The notes beneath the pieces were generated by a model, which had not been told where the DNA came from, did no database searches, and saw nothing but the letters and a program-made list of their open reading frames with translations. From Ligustrum vulgare (lineage: Eukaryota > Streptophyta > Magnoliopsida > Lamiales > Oleaceae), in assembly GCA_963555705.1 (NCBI GenBank), contig OY743187.1:10864133-10928132 (forward strand): 64,000 bases of DNA, written 5' to 3'. Made by a program: the position numbers and the translations under genes. Shown piece after piece: positions 24,216-36,483 of the stretch. Positions within the stretch are counted from its first letter, which is position 1; each line of letters starts with the position of its first letter.

Positions 24216-24580
24216 ATTCATACGTTAACATCTAATTTAACACACCTTCACAGTCACCACCACATCTAACACACTTCGCCGCACCACCACCACAACTAAC
24301 AAATCTCCACATCCACCACCACAATTTATTCCATAGAATCCATTTTGGTGAAATAAAACTCAAAAAATGAAGAAAAATGAAGGAACGGATGAACAGATCA
24401 CCGTCAACAACTGCACCACACATTTCAGAAGAATATTGATTTATTATTTTTGAAAAACCGAAATAAGTTCGTTAGCGGAAGAAGACGTATCTTGTTCCAG
24501 CGCATTAATTTTCATTCTAAAAAGTACTGAAAATTTGTCATTATTTCTTTTTTCCTATATCAATTATGTTTGTATATACC
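24216..24580. other. CCA-rich and AT-rich spacer
   Basis: The stretch 24235-24330 is rich in ACCACC. The 63-codon minus-strand frame there is a by-product of that composition. No gene is seen. Confidence 0.4.
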
Positions 24581-24768
24581 ATTTGTGACGCACAAGATTA
24601 ACTTAAAATCTTGGAATCAAAATCAACAAAGATTGGATAACCACGTTCATAATTTATTTGTAGTATATCTCTTTTTTTATGTTAATCCAATATTCTTGTA
24701 ATCTTTAGATTTTATTTTTGTCTTGTAACCCAAGTAATATCATGTATATATAAGATTACTTGCTCGTT

Positions 24769-25975
24769 AAGAGCAGTTTATTACAATTTCAATATTCCAG
24801 AAGAATATTAACTCAATATTCCTGAAGAAGCATAATTTAAAATTTTTTTAAACGAATATGACATTGACGTTCTCGAAGAAACACAACCCACGTTAGATAA
24901 ATATTCCAGAAGAATATTTTATCATCACTCATGTAGAGCATAAATATTGTTAGATCAAAGGTAGAACGAATCATTAATGTCAATATTCCTTAAGAATATT
25001 ATTTGCTCCTGGAGAGCACAATTTGTCGGAATATTGACTTATTATTTTGAAGATTTGCAATTTTAGAAATATAATTATTCCAGAAAAATAATTCGTTATT
25101 TTTGCTCCTAACTAGCATAATAGATATTAATTATTGTTATAATTGAATGAACTTCGAATCAATATTGCAGAAGAATATTGTGTTATTACTATGTTTCAAT
25201 ATTTTAGAAGAATATTATTTTATTGCTCATGTGATAAATATTGTATTCTCGTTCTTAAAGAAATTCGAATTTATTAATAATCCAAAAGACTATTATGATG
25301 TAGAATAATATATTGCTGTGATGATTCCTGAAGAATTATAATTTTATCTCATATAAAATATTATAACAGAACATACTTTGTTCTCGAAGAGCCCAATATT
25401 ATGAGATATGTTATTAATTTGATATTTTGGGATAATATTTTGTTGTTACTCCTGAAAATAACAACTTTATTTATGATAAATATTCAATTTATTATGTTAC
25501 TCGTTCACGAATAACATAATTTCTTTTTTTTTGCTCAAAGTAAATGTTAGTATTTTATTAACTTTGAATTTTCATAGAAAGTGGTATAGTTATTCGATCT
25601 TATCATATCATTTTGATTATACCAACTTACAATAAATATTTATTTGAATGTATACTTTACGTTCAATAATATAGTACAATAATCAAGAAAAATATTGTAT
25701 CACTATTCTAGAAAAAGAAACAATCTAAATCAATGTTCCAGAAGAATATTGATCTAAATCGATATTCCAGCAGAATATTGCACATTAGAAATATCTCATT
25801 TGAGTTTTCTAAGAAAATATTCTAGAAGAATATTTCATTTTTGCTCTTGAAGAAGCGGAATCTCATTTCACATTGAATCAAGTTTAATATGTTGTTACTC
25901 CTGAAGAAGCATAACAATTATAAAATAATATTAACTGCTCTTGGAAGAGCATGATATTACAATTTCAATATTCCT
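24769..25975 (+). repeat. Array of small hairpins with differing stems
   Basis: About 17 short inverted repeats lie in 1.2 kb. Examples are AATATTC-cagaa-GAATATT (24792, 24900), AATATTC-cttaa-GAATATT (24983), TGCTC-ctgga-GAGCA (25004), GTTGTTA-ctcctgaaaa-TAACAAC (25443), the 30-nt ATTATGTTAcTCGTtcACGAaTAACATAAT (25491), AATATTC-tag-aaGAATATT (25818) and TGCTCTT-gg-AAGAGCA (25936). Stems differ (AATATTC, TGCTC, GTTGTTA), while loops keep the CC(A/T)GAAG theme. It is not a CRISPR array: there are no uniform repeats or spacers. Confidence 0.8.
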
Positions 25976-27871
25976 TAAAAAAAAATTTGACATGTTGATT
26001 TTGAATGGGCAATAAAAAATTACTTTCGAAGTATCATATGTTTCGAAGAATATATCATTTGAGTTCATGTTTATCCATTTTATCCCTGAAGGAAAACATA
26101 TAATTAATGTCATAAGGATATTGATTTTGTTTGACTACTTGAATGATATATAATTATATAATGTTTAATCATTGAGTTATATCTTATATTGAACTCGAAA
26201 TTCAATTTAATTTTATTATTTGGCATGACCAATTGGATCATCACTGGATCAATAATGATGCGAAATTAAAAATGGAAGCTCAATGAAGAACCAGAAGATT
26301 CTTCAATTCAATCATATATGATGTTTGTTCTCTTTCATGAAATTTCTTGACTATCACTAGGCAAAATAAGGATTAAATTCCCTATATTTCTGAAAATAAT
26401 TAGAATGATAAATGGAGCTCCATCATCATCCACGTTGATCATCTAAATATTACTTGTATCTAATAGATTTAATAGATTTGATACATATATTAGATAATTG
26501 CATAGTGTTTGCAACCTGAAATTTGCGAAATTATTGCTCAAATTTTAAATTACGATCATAATCTTCAGATTATATAATCAAGAATGTGTCTTAATAATGA
26601 TAGTGGACATGAATCTCAACATTTTAATAAGTGTTAGTTGCGATGTTGATAAATGGTTTAAATTTTTTGCTTGTTAAACGCCTCCAATTAATTTTATTGA
26701 GAACAAAATACTTCCCTTTTTGTCCAGGGAATTCTATTATACATCATAGTTCTCCCTGTTATAATTGACTTATGGTTAGAGCCTAATTTTTCCATCTAAT
26801 TTTTTAATAGTGCAATTGATCCACCACAATGCACTAAAATGGAAAATAAAGAATGTTGAGAAAAATGCGTTGTTTGAACATATATCCCAAATGTGTGATA
26901 TTTTACAACGTCGAAAAAATAATTGTCAATTTGATTGGACAATTTTCTCAACATTAGGGGGAAGAGTAGTAGCTTAAAATCAAACAAATGCATCATATTA
27001 TGTTATATATATCCTCGCGATTGATAATACGAACCAGAAGTTCGATTGAAAATACGATCAAAAAGTTAAAAAGATAACATAATTACAAGATGCATAAGAG
27101 ATTAATAAAATCTCATGTACTAGATACAAATTCTCTATCTTATATTGATGTATGGCATGCCTGAAGCGTAGCGATATCTAATTTGAATAAAGATCCCCAA
27201 AAAAATAAAAATAGAGCAAATGATTATGATGGTCTTATTGAGGAGGCATTTACTTGTGAGAGAGTATTTATTGACATAATTAATTGTAAATCTCCAGAAG
27301 AGATTCAAGTACTTGAAATATTGAAAATTAAGATCTCTATAGTTATGTCTTGTGAGGAAAGAAATAGAATTGAGATGATAATTGTGTCGACACACTTTAT
27401 AAAGTACTTATGCAAAAGCAAACTACAAAGCTGGGTGCATCATAATATGAATGATAGTGAGGATAATAAAAGAAAATATGTCGAAGAAAATCGACATAAA
27501 AATAGTTGGCAAAAGTATGCATTCAGACTAAATTAAACTTATTACAAAACCTGAAGTTTTGGGACCTGAAGTCTAAACACTTAAAAGTGTAAATCCAGTA
27601 AAATACCTATAGGTACAGTCGTAATACACAACTTCTTGTGCAATGAACGTTTCAACGATCTGGAACTGATGCAATATTTTATTTGCCTGAAAAATGCATA
27701 AGAGGTGTCAATAAATATATTATTATTAGAAATGTATATAATGAAAGATGATTGACTCTAATTACTAGCTTGCGCTCTTTGATGTACCAATGAGGGATAT
27801 CAAAATGTATGATCATCAACTCGGTACGTTGGGAGTATTCTTTGAAGTACCTATTGACCACAAATTCTGGT

Positions 27872-28523
27872 TAGACCTTGGATCAAGACATCTCAGCTCC
27901 TCCCTCTTGAACACGTGGATCTCATGTGCACTAGGATAAACAATTAGCTTGCAAAGGGGGCCGAGACGGCTCCCGTTTGCATTCCGATGCCTAAGTCAGT
28001 ACTCATATTAAGCAAATATATATTGGGTGCAGAAAATATAAGTGTGTAAAAGAGAGAAAAGGGAGTGAGAGTAAAATATTGAGTTAGAGTATTGAATTAC
28101 CAACTCTTTGTTTGAAGGCAAGTGTGCTCTATTTATAGGGGAAGTTATAGTCTTAGATGGTGACACGTGGTGGACTTTACACGTATCTTCACCCCAGCCG
28201 TTGGAGAGGTAAACCAATTTCTTGGGAGTAATCATTGCTACTCTCGGTAGGAAATGGGCGCCTGTCATATCTTTCATAAAGACAACATCTTATCAAGCCA
28301 CAGTGAGCTAGGGAAAGCTGCATGTTCCCGACACTCTCTGTTGTCCCATCTATACGAGGTGTCCCACAAGGTACCTCGGCTTGCTATAAACCAGTCCAGA
28401 CAGAAAGGGTTCCAGCGATGTTCCACCTCGACAGCTGACCCAAAGATAAACCCCAAGGTTGGGTCATGGGCTAAGGCTCATTGGGACTTTATTGGGCCCA
28501 TTTTGGACACGGTCTCAACAGCA
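27872..28523 (-). mobile_element. Gypsy-type LTR, probably solo, inserted in the Copia relic
   Basis: Read on the minus strand it starts TGTTGAGACCGTGTCC. It has CTATAAATAGAGCACAC (TATA region, near 28135), a pyrimidine-rich stretch, then ACTGACTTAGGCATCGGAATGC and GGGAGCCGTCTCGGCCCCC, and ends near TCTAACCA. The TTAGGCATCGGA block near the transcript start and the GC-rich tail are usual in plant Gypsy LTRs. Edges are uncertain and no clean target duplication was found. Frames at 28008-28580 are part of this LTR. Confidence 0.55.
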
Positions 28524-29848
28524 CCAATGAGTGAGATTAAAAAGGGTAATCAATACCTCGGTACTTTGGGATTGCGGTAAAATGATTAAAGAAAATCTAT
28601 TTGAATTATAGGGATCGTTACCTAACTAAAGTCTCACGAATTAAATTTGGTGGTAGCAATTTGATAATTGCAATGTGAAACGTATACGATGCCTGAAGCA
28701 TACAGTATAATCTTTGAAGGATTAAATATATCAGAAATATATAGTTCAAGTTTTTAAGAAACTTGTTTGATCAAAAGATACAGATACTTTGCGATCTGAA
28801 TATTTAATATGCTTGAATAGAATCACTTTGTAATGAAATGTGATTGTTGCATAAAATTATATTTGAAAATTCAGGCAGTTGATTTTCAAGATACAAATTC
28901 ATGGTTAAATATTCACCTGAAGTGAATAAGTTAATTGTTCATTGAAATGAATAAGTCACTTCCAAATTTTAGAACTGCATTAAATGCATTGATAATATTG
29001 ATTACAGAACATGGATCGATGCAGCATGTTCAAATGATTGGAAATATTTTATAGTTCTTCAAATTTAGAGGAATAATTGAATTTATATTAGAAGAACAAA
29101 TAATATGAGATATGCGCCATTTATATATGCTTGGTGAAGATATTTGATATTGTATCGATTAACAGTTGAAATAATTATATGCAATATCTATATAATTGTA
29201 AGGTTCTCATGAGGGGGAGCTAATATGCGCTACACTCTTTTTTCTTAGCCGAGGTTTTGTCCAACGAATTTTTCGTGGCAATGTTTTTAATGAAGTAGTT
29301 GTTATCGATGTTTATTGATATACTATCATATACGAGACTCCTGAAGTGATCAAGATATGGATGATACAATAGAGATAGAATCAGGGGGAGTAACTATATG
29401 AATGATCCAATATAGATTGAATCAGGGGGAGTAGTTGTACTCTTTTTCATTCGTTCAGGTTTTGTCCTACTGAATTTTTCTGATAAGGTTTTAACGAGGC
29501 ATCATCAAAATACTCCAAAATTTTCAAAAAATTCACTCAAGTGACAATGAAGGTGATTTACCTATAAAAGCACTACCAACATCTACAATCAAGAAACCAG
29601 TTCACAAGATTGGGATACATCGGCTCGATGATTTACAGCGATCAACACTAGGAAAGAGTAGCTGTATTCTTTTTCCTTAGCCAATGTTTTGTCCCATTGA
29701 ATTTTCCTGGCGAGGTTTTAACAAGATATCATTCATTTTAAGACTCCAAGACTAACTGTACTCTTTTTCCTTCATTTGACATTTTTCTCCCATTGAGTTT
29801 TTATCAAACAAAGTTTTAATGAGCCAGATATTTTGTAATATGTCATTC

Positions 29849-30015
29849 AGGGGGAGTGTTGGAAATACTATCTTATATTGGTGAATGACAATTGTACCCC
29901 TATAACCCTAGACAATATTACTGCGTATATCCCTATTCTTTCCTATATATATGAGACTCTGGTTTATAATAAAACACACAAGTTTATAGGTGTCTCTACT
30001 TTCCTCTCTAGTTTA
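29849..30015 (+). mobile_element. Copia 3' LTR remnant
   Basis: Directly after the polypurine tract comes TGTTGGAAATACTATC, then TATATATATGAGACTC and AATAAAACACACAAG, typical of a short Copia LTR with TATA and polyadenylation signals. The right edge is blurred by TA repeats. Confidence 0.5.
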
Positions 30016-30581
30016 TAATATATATATATATATTAGGGAATCAAAAGTTTCTCCACTATCCACCATTTTTATATATTGTAGATGTAGATATAAATTGTAG
30101 ATTATAGATAGATAGATTGTAGATATAGATAGTAGATGATGATGATGATGATGATGATTAGATAGGAAAAGTTAGTTTAAAATTTTATTTACCTTGAAGT
30201 AGAATCTTTATATGTGAGTTTTTGAACGAATAAATTTGGTAAAAGAATTTGATAGTTTTAAATAATCATTTATCATTGATTTTAAAATTCAAAACAAGTT
30301 AGTTATTCATTTTAACAAGAAAATGTACTTAAGAGAAAGAGTAATCTTAGGGAGACATTTTTAAATAATCCTTGCATATTTATCAGCAATCCTTTTTTTT
30401 TGATAAATCTTTTATAAATGGTTGTTTATAAATAGCGACAGCAACGTATCAACATTTTATTGATTCATTTTCTTAGAAAAAAATAATTTGTGAGAATCTT
30501 TGACTATTCGAAATTATTGACTTTTCAAAAACTGTTCAACGAGATGTTATCACGTAATAACTATATATATTTTTTACCGAA
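30016..30581. other. Spacer with TA, GATA and GAT microsatellites
   Basis: (TA)n lies at about 30019-30032, TAGATA-type repeats at 30075-30130 and (GAT)8-9 at 30136-30160. The rest is AT-rich with no gene seen. Confidence 0.5.
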
Positions 30582-32506
30582 TCTTATTATTATTATTATT
30601 ATTATTATTATTTTATATATATATATATATATATAAGTAGAATAGCCGTCACCAAAATACACACACATTTTCCCTCAAAAAACACTTTCTAAATTTGAAA
30701 TTTTTTTGCTAAAAAAATAGTATATATAGGAAATATTTTAGGAATTATTATTTTATATGTATCATTAATGCATTGACATCCGTGCTATGTTATTAATAAC
30801 ATCAATTTTTTATTTTTTCTATTTTATTCTTATTATTTTAATAATTATTGTATTATTTTTAAATCGAAAAATATGTAATATGAGTGTTAAATTAAAGATC
30901 ATAGTGAAAAATTTAATGCAAGCTAATAAGTGAGAGAAAATTGTAAATATATAGTTCGTAAAATCATATGAAAAAAATTAAAGGTAAAGTTTTTTTTTCC
31001 CCTCAATGTCTAATTCATTTTAAATTATATCATTTAAGTCCTATAATATTATCTATAATTAGTTAACTAAATTCATTTTAGTCATACATGATTAATTTTT
31101 GTTCTAATTTTTTTCTCATCAAATTAAAATAAATAATAACTATACGAATTTTCAAGGCAAATCCAATTAAGGTTGGTTAATTTTAAAAACTTGAGATTTC
31201 TTCAATTCATTCATCATTTTCACATTATTTTATTTATTTACTGATTCTGTTCATTTTTCTATTTTTCATTATTATAAATTTAAATAACTAAAATATGCAA
31301 AAATATATTACAGATTTTAATAATTGGTTCATATAATTTCTAATAAACAACTGATCGGTCAGTAATTTTTATTAAAAAATGTAACAATGTAAATAAAAAA
31401 ATTGTCAATATTGAAGAAAGAAGAATCAATTAATGTTACAATATTTATTAAAATTAATGATTATGTTTTAGAAAAACACTTGAAATTAATAATTAATGCT
31501 TAAAAATCAAATTATACAAAAAAGTCTAATATACGAAAAGAAAAACATCGAACTTAAGGAGAATATGTAAGTTGAGTTTTGCACATGTATTGTATGAGCC
31601 TAATTTTGTAGTTCAAAAGATTTTTAAAAAAGAAAATTTCATTTATTGAAAGTTAATTCCATAAATGGAGTTGATATGTTCGCGGTATAATCTCTAAAAC
31701 ACTTAATTCATGGCCAGTTTTCCCGTAAAGATGATAAAACAATTCAACGATTTACAATTTGATTAAAATAATAAAAAATAATAATATGCCGTAAAAAATG
31801 GTGAAACTTTATTTCTTAATTTTATTAAAATATATAGACAAAAGACTCACTATATATATATATATATTCATTAATAATTTTTTTATTGACATATAATTAA
31901 ATATGCATTTAATTATGTTCAATTAAATGCATCGCATTTAAAAATTAAAAATTATTAATCTTGCGAAGGAACTCTTGAGTTGAATTTCATGTTCGTGCAC
32001 CACAATCTTGATGTTGATATTCACTTTCGTGCATTTGTCAATATTGCTTAATTTGTTACATTTATTTATATATAGGACCGCATATATTTAATTTGTTATA
32101 ATTATTTTATTTTATGTAAATTATAATATTTTGAGGTTTACTATTTTTATTCACGTTAGTCAAAAAATTTTGGACGAATTTTTTTATTTATTCTATACAT
32201 GATTTATTTAAAAATTGCATTATTTAATTTAAATTTAAACAATTGCTTAAATATGTTTTGTCTATAATAACTTTCGTATATCACACAGGTGTAGGCAATT
32301 ACAAACTGTACAAAACAATGTTTATTTAAATAGGTTTTCCAAAATTGATGAGAATTGTAATTTATTTCTATTTTGAGCATTTGTTAACAGTCTGTATCAT
32401 TAATCAAAGCAAATTATGTATTCAATTTTTTTCCTATTTTGTAATGATATTTACACTAAAATCATTTCATATTATTCTTCCGTACAACGCACGAGTGTGA
32501 TACTAG
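30582..32506 (+). mobile_element. Non-autonomous Helitron, copy 1
   Basis: It begins A|TCTTATTATT at 30582 and ends with a hairpin-like CCGTACAACGCACGAG, a short spacer and CTAG|T at 32503-32506. It is related along its length to the inverted copy at 37467-39575. For example GTAGAATAGCCGTCACCAAAATACACAC near the start and ATGATATTTACACTAAAATCATTTCATATT near the end have matching partners. No Rep/helicase ORF is present. TTA and TA repeats have expanded inside the 5' end (30587-30635). Confidence 0.8.
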
Positions 32507-32720
32507 TGGAGGCTAAAAAGTATGTGCTTGATTAATTAAATAAAAGTTAAAAATGATGTACTTTAAAAGTTTTTTGTTTAAAATTAAATAATATGATGTT
32601 TTCGAGCTAAAACATGTGGTTGAAATATTATTTTAAGAAAGTGTCATTTAAAAACTTGTTTAAAACAAAATCGTCAAATAGAGGCTTTAATATCCCAGTA
32701 AGCTTTGGACAAAAAATTTA
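32507..32720. mobile_element. Partial Tourist-like copy
   Basis: It contains AAACATGTGGTTGAAATATTATTTTAAG and ends GTCAAATAGAGGCTTTAA, as in the local MITE family. The left end is lost against the Helitron edge. Confidence 0.5.
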
Positions 32721-33273
32721 GGGAAAATTTGAAACTACGGTCCCAAACCTTTTCTTTTTTCTCGAACTTTACCAAAACCTTTACTTTGTGTCACCAACAG
32801 TCTCAATTTAGTCACAGGAGAATGACAAATGGATGGAAAACATCCAAAATTCTTTTAGTTGACTTAAAAATTGATTTTGACCAGATTTAGAAAGGATAAT
32901 ATAGTAATTTTGTATTTTATAAACTAATTCAAATAATTGAACAAAAATAAAAAGAAAATAAAAAAAATAGAACGTTTCATCTTCTTCCCACTCACACTCC
33001 CATCTCCATCCCACCCTCAATCAACACCGGCCATCATCGCCTGCCACAAACATGAAAAGTGCCGGAGATCCTAAACGAAACCCTCCACAGAAATTAAAAC
33101 AAATTCAAATTGTAACCCACCCAATTTAAAAGAGGATTTCGGGTCTCTTCCTTGTGGAAAACTAAGCATGTCGGTGAGACAAAGTTTCAATTTTTATGCA
33201 TATTTTTTTTGGAATTAATCTGTTTTGGACAATATATTTGAAGAAAGAAAATTGAAAATTGGGGTCTTTCATA

Positions 33274-33419
33274 TTGCAAGCGGAGGATTTGGTGAATCTA
33301 GAGAGGTTATCTCATTTTGTAGAAGAGCCATTCTCTGAGTATTCCTTCACTGGGAAGTTGCCGTCGAACCCAATAGAGAGTCGGTTAGAACCGAAAATCT
33401 CAGTTCCAGAGAAGCTCCA
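33274..33419 (+). pseudogene. Captured fragment of a GATA-type transcription factor gene
   Basis: The frame AEDLVNLERLSHFVEEPFSE, followed by YS...GKLP, resembles the conserved acidic block of plant class-A GATA factors (GATA4/5/12 type), where the Trp of LEWLS is here Arg. The GATA zinc finger itself is absent. Pyrimidine-rich DNA ending in GCAAG precedes it, so an intron boundary may have been captured with it. It is broken on the right by the Cassandra insertion. No start codon of its own, and unlikely to be expressed as a protein. Confidence 0.6.
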
Positions 33420-34139
33420 TGTAACGGGCTGTCCTAACCGTTAGATCAACGACGTATTGTCTCCACTATATCAACATGTGTCTTTTTAGCATGTTTTGTC
33501 CTCACTCGCACGCTCCCAGAGAAAACTTCCCAGGGGGTCACCCATCATAGAATTGCTCCAAGCTAAGTACGCTTAACCATGGAGTTTCTAACGATGAGCT
33601 GCTGGAAAAGAAGGTACACCTTTTTGGTATGAGTAGTATATATCAAATCTTTTAAATTTTCCTGACCTGAGTATTACAATCACCCCTCTTTAGACTCGCA
33701 ATGTCCTCATCACATTTAAACCCTATGATGATCTATTGTCAGGCGTCGGGATTTTAGAGGTGACTCCTATGGGTTCAAGAGGTGGTTCCTGCCCTATGAC
33801 GTAGCACTTTGTCCCACATAACACTTAGTTCTCGCTTTCCGGTGGCGACCTACTCTGATACCATTTGTAACGACCCGGTCACACTTAACAGGCTGTCCGG
33901 CCGTTAGATCGACGACTTACTGTCTCCACTGTACCAACATGGGTCTTTTCAGCATGCTCTGTCGACATTCGTACGCTCCCCGAGAAAACTTTTAGGGGGT
34001 CACCCATCATAGAATTGCTCCAAGCCAAGCACACTTAACTGTGGAGTTTCTAACGATGGACTTTTAAAAAAGAAGGTGTACCTTGTTGATATGAGTAGTA
34101 CATATCAAATATTTTAAGCTTTCTTACCTGAGCATTACA
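33420..34139 (-). mobile_element. Cassandra TRIM retrotransposon with 5S rRNA-like LTRs
   Basis: In minus orientation the 5' LTR is 33866-34139 (TGTAATGCTCAGG to GGGTCGTTACA). Next is the primer-binding site AATGGTATCAGAG (complement of 33853-33865, initiator tRNA-Met), then a 187-bp interior, then the 3' LTR at 33420-33678. Both LTRs contain a stretch like 5S rRNA: CAGTTAAGTGTGCTTGG and GATGGGTGACC, the 5S A-box and C-box regions, at about 33985-34055 and 33533-33600. This is the hallmark of Cassandra. No protein is coded. The LTRs differ at many sites, so the insertion is old. The flanks CTCCA and CTCAG are not a clean target duplication. Confidence 0.93.
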
Positions 34140-34694
34140 CTCAGTTTCACCACTCAGTTCAGACCAATTTCTTGGATCTCCAACCTCATCAACGACGATG
34201 TTTCCAAATCCAAGCCCTTGGATCTCCAGTTTCTCAAGTGAGCTACATTCCAACAACCACCGGATAGTTTTGGAAATGTGACTGAAAAGGAAGAGGAAAC
34301 CGTTTGGGTTCGGCTCCGGAGACAGGTGGTGGAGGCCAAAGTTGTTGGCGATGGTGGCTAGTATTGATTGAGGGTGGGGGTAGGTGGGAAGAAGATGAAA
34401 CGTTCTATTTTGTTTCTTTTCTTTTCGTTTTATGCTTAATTATTTGAATTAGTTTATATTAAAAATAAAAAATTACTATTTCTAGATCTGGTCAAAATCA
34501 ATTTAAAGTAAGAATTTTGAATGTTTTCCATCCATTTATCCTTCTCCGAGACTAAATTAAAGGTTTGGGACTATAGATGTCATAAAGTGAAGGTTTGGGT
34601 AAAGTTCGTGAAAAAAAAAAAAGATTTTGGACTGTGGCTGCAATTTTCCCAAAAGGTTATTATAACTTGTTCTTTTTATTTTGAGTGGCAATAT

Positions 34695-36483
34695 TGTTAG
34701 CCCAAGAGTAAACTAACCAAGAGGGGGTTGAATTGGTTTATAAAATTTCTTTGATAAATAATCTCAAACTTAAAAACCAATGGGTACAAGTATGAGCACT
34801 TAGTGTTACAAGTAACTAAACTATCAATGTAGTGTGCTATATATGTGTAAACTTAATTGATAAGGCAAGTATAGTACTTAGATATAGTGTTGCACAATAT
34901 AAATTGATAGAATAGAGTAAGTGCAATGTAAGTAAGTAAAAGGGATAAGAGAGTGCAAACGCGATTTATGGAGGTTCAATCAACCAACGTGATCTACGTC
35001 TCCCGTTACCGAGCTCTCCGTCACGAGCAAGACCAAATCCACTATATAGGTAACTTACAACAAGGAGTACCAAATCCTTAGGCGACTTACAAGAAGGAGC
35101 GCCTATCCTTTACAATCGAGTTTTCACAAGGCTCTCGAAACCACAAGATATAATGAATTGAATTTACAATTGAAATAACTCTCTTGACAAATGATATACT
35201 CAAATTAAATACCGAGAGAGTTAGGCTAACACTTCAATAGATAGCAATGAATTAAACTCGAGTGTTAGAGAAAAACTTTGATGCAAATGATAATGAAAAG
35301 TTCAATGCAATCAAACAAAGTTTTTCAAATGATCTCTTGTTAAAATATTGAATCAAATTAAGTACCAAGAGATGCCACACTTGAATAATTAACAATAAGT
35401 TAAGCTCAAAGTGTTTAGGCAATGGAACTTTGATGAATCAAATGATAATGAAAAATGTAGCACAAATAATTAAAGTTCCTTAATTGGAATTTCTCTCTTT
35501 TAAAAGATTAAAACAAATTTAGAACAAAGAGAGACTTACACTTCAATTCCAATATAGTGTGAAGATGTTGAAGAAGTTTAAACAATATAAAACCAAGAAT
35601 CTTCACAAAACTTTCTTCCAAAAACTTTGATGAATTCGATAAAACAAAGTTTAGATCAATCAAAGTTTTATAAAAATAATAGGTGAATATAAACCAAGTA
35701 AGAACAATGAATTTTCACAAGAAAGTTTGTATAAAATCTTTTCTATGTTGTTCAAATTGAATGTGAATGAGATGGCTATTTATAGATCAAAATATTCAAA
35801 TTCAGCAACTTTCGGTTGAACAATTCTGGAGTTTCGGTCGACCGAATCATTAATATAGCCGTTACACATTCAACCGTTGAACTTTCGGTTGACCAAAAGT
35901 TCGGTTGACCAAAAGTTCGGTCGACCGAAAGTTCGGTCGACCGAAAGTTCGGTTGACAGTTGATTTTTGAAAAATATGAAAATTTTCGATTTTTAGGTTT
36001 CTAACTTGTTTTTCAAAGTGGTTTAACATAGTATAATTATAATTTAAGATCAAATAACCTTTGAAAGACAATCTTGCCTTAGATAAAAATATCTTATGCA
36101 AGTGATGAATTTTCAAGTAAGTTTCTTGATGCATAAAAATCATTTTCGAGCTCGTTGAATTTCATCGCTAAAGATTGAGAGTGTTATATCTTTACATAGG
36201 TTAAATCAACTCTAATCTTGTATGCTTGAATTATTGATCTTCATGTCATGCTTTTCAACTTCAATTTTGATCTTTGAATATCTTCAATTCTTTCATGATC
36301 TTCTTTGCGTCTCATGTGCTTGATCACATAGTTTTGATTTATATCTTTGAGAGACGATTTGAACATAGAGTGCTTTGAATATTTATCATTACATGAAACA
36401 CTTGAAGCACACTTGTTAATAACACAATATATTCTTGTTTGTTATGATCAAAACAAAAAGGTTAAGTTAACCATAGGTCAACA
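34695..36483 (-). mobile_element. Solo Copia (SIRE/Maximus-like) LTR, copy 2
   Basis: This is the inverted partner of the LTR at 20102-21956: TGTTGACCTATGG begins at 36483 on the minus strand and the LTR ends ...CTTGGGCTAACA at 34695. Perfect target duplications AATAT flank it (34690-34694 and 36484-36488). It is 1789 bp and shares nearly all blocks with copy 1. The GTCGACC minisatellite is replaced by a different array, CGGT(C/T)GACCGAAAGTT, at 35814-35965. Confidence 0.87.

Larger units (their letters stand above)
24600..29848 (+). mobile_element. Decayed Copia retrotransposon body
   Basis: The order of relics is: a hairpin array (24770-25975); AT-rich gag/pol remains with many stops; then at 27183-27536 a 117-codon stretch whose words (EEAFTCERVFIDI, KSPEEIQV, VEENRHKNSWQKYAF) match the linker just before the reverse transcriptase in plant Copia polyproteins. 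Next come four or five repeats of the Copia 3' motif CTCTTTTTCCTTAGCC...GGTTTTGTCC...GAATTTTTC...GG(T)TTTTAA (29239, 29430, 29665, 29758), and a polypurine tract CAGGGGGAG at 29839-29847. The element is interrupted by a Gypsy-like LTR at about 27872-28523. The 5' LTR is not clearly recognised (perhaps ending near 24790). Confidence 0.65.
32721..34650. mobile_element. Pack-MULE with long inverted ends, split by Cassandra
   Basis: The terminal inverted repeats are about 330 bp (32721-33055 and 34320-34650). They start GGGAAAATTTGAAACTACGGTCC on the left and GGGAAAATTGCAGCCACAGTCC on the right. The flanks AAAAATTTA and AAAAGGTTA agree at 7 of 9, fitting a MULE duplication. The inside is not transposase: it holds a GATA-factor-like exon with upstream intron sequence, and at 34140-34320 unassigned gene-like DNA. 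A Cassandra TRIM sits at 33420-34139. Confidence 0.75.

Noticed and set aside
24769..25975. CRISPR-like array
   Set aside because: Repeats are not uniform, spacing is irregular, and the context is a plant Copia relic.
33985..34055. A true 5S rRNA gene
   Set aside because: Only partly like 5S, mutated, present twice in LTRs of a TRIM with a primer-binding site; this is Cassandra.
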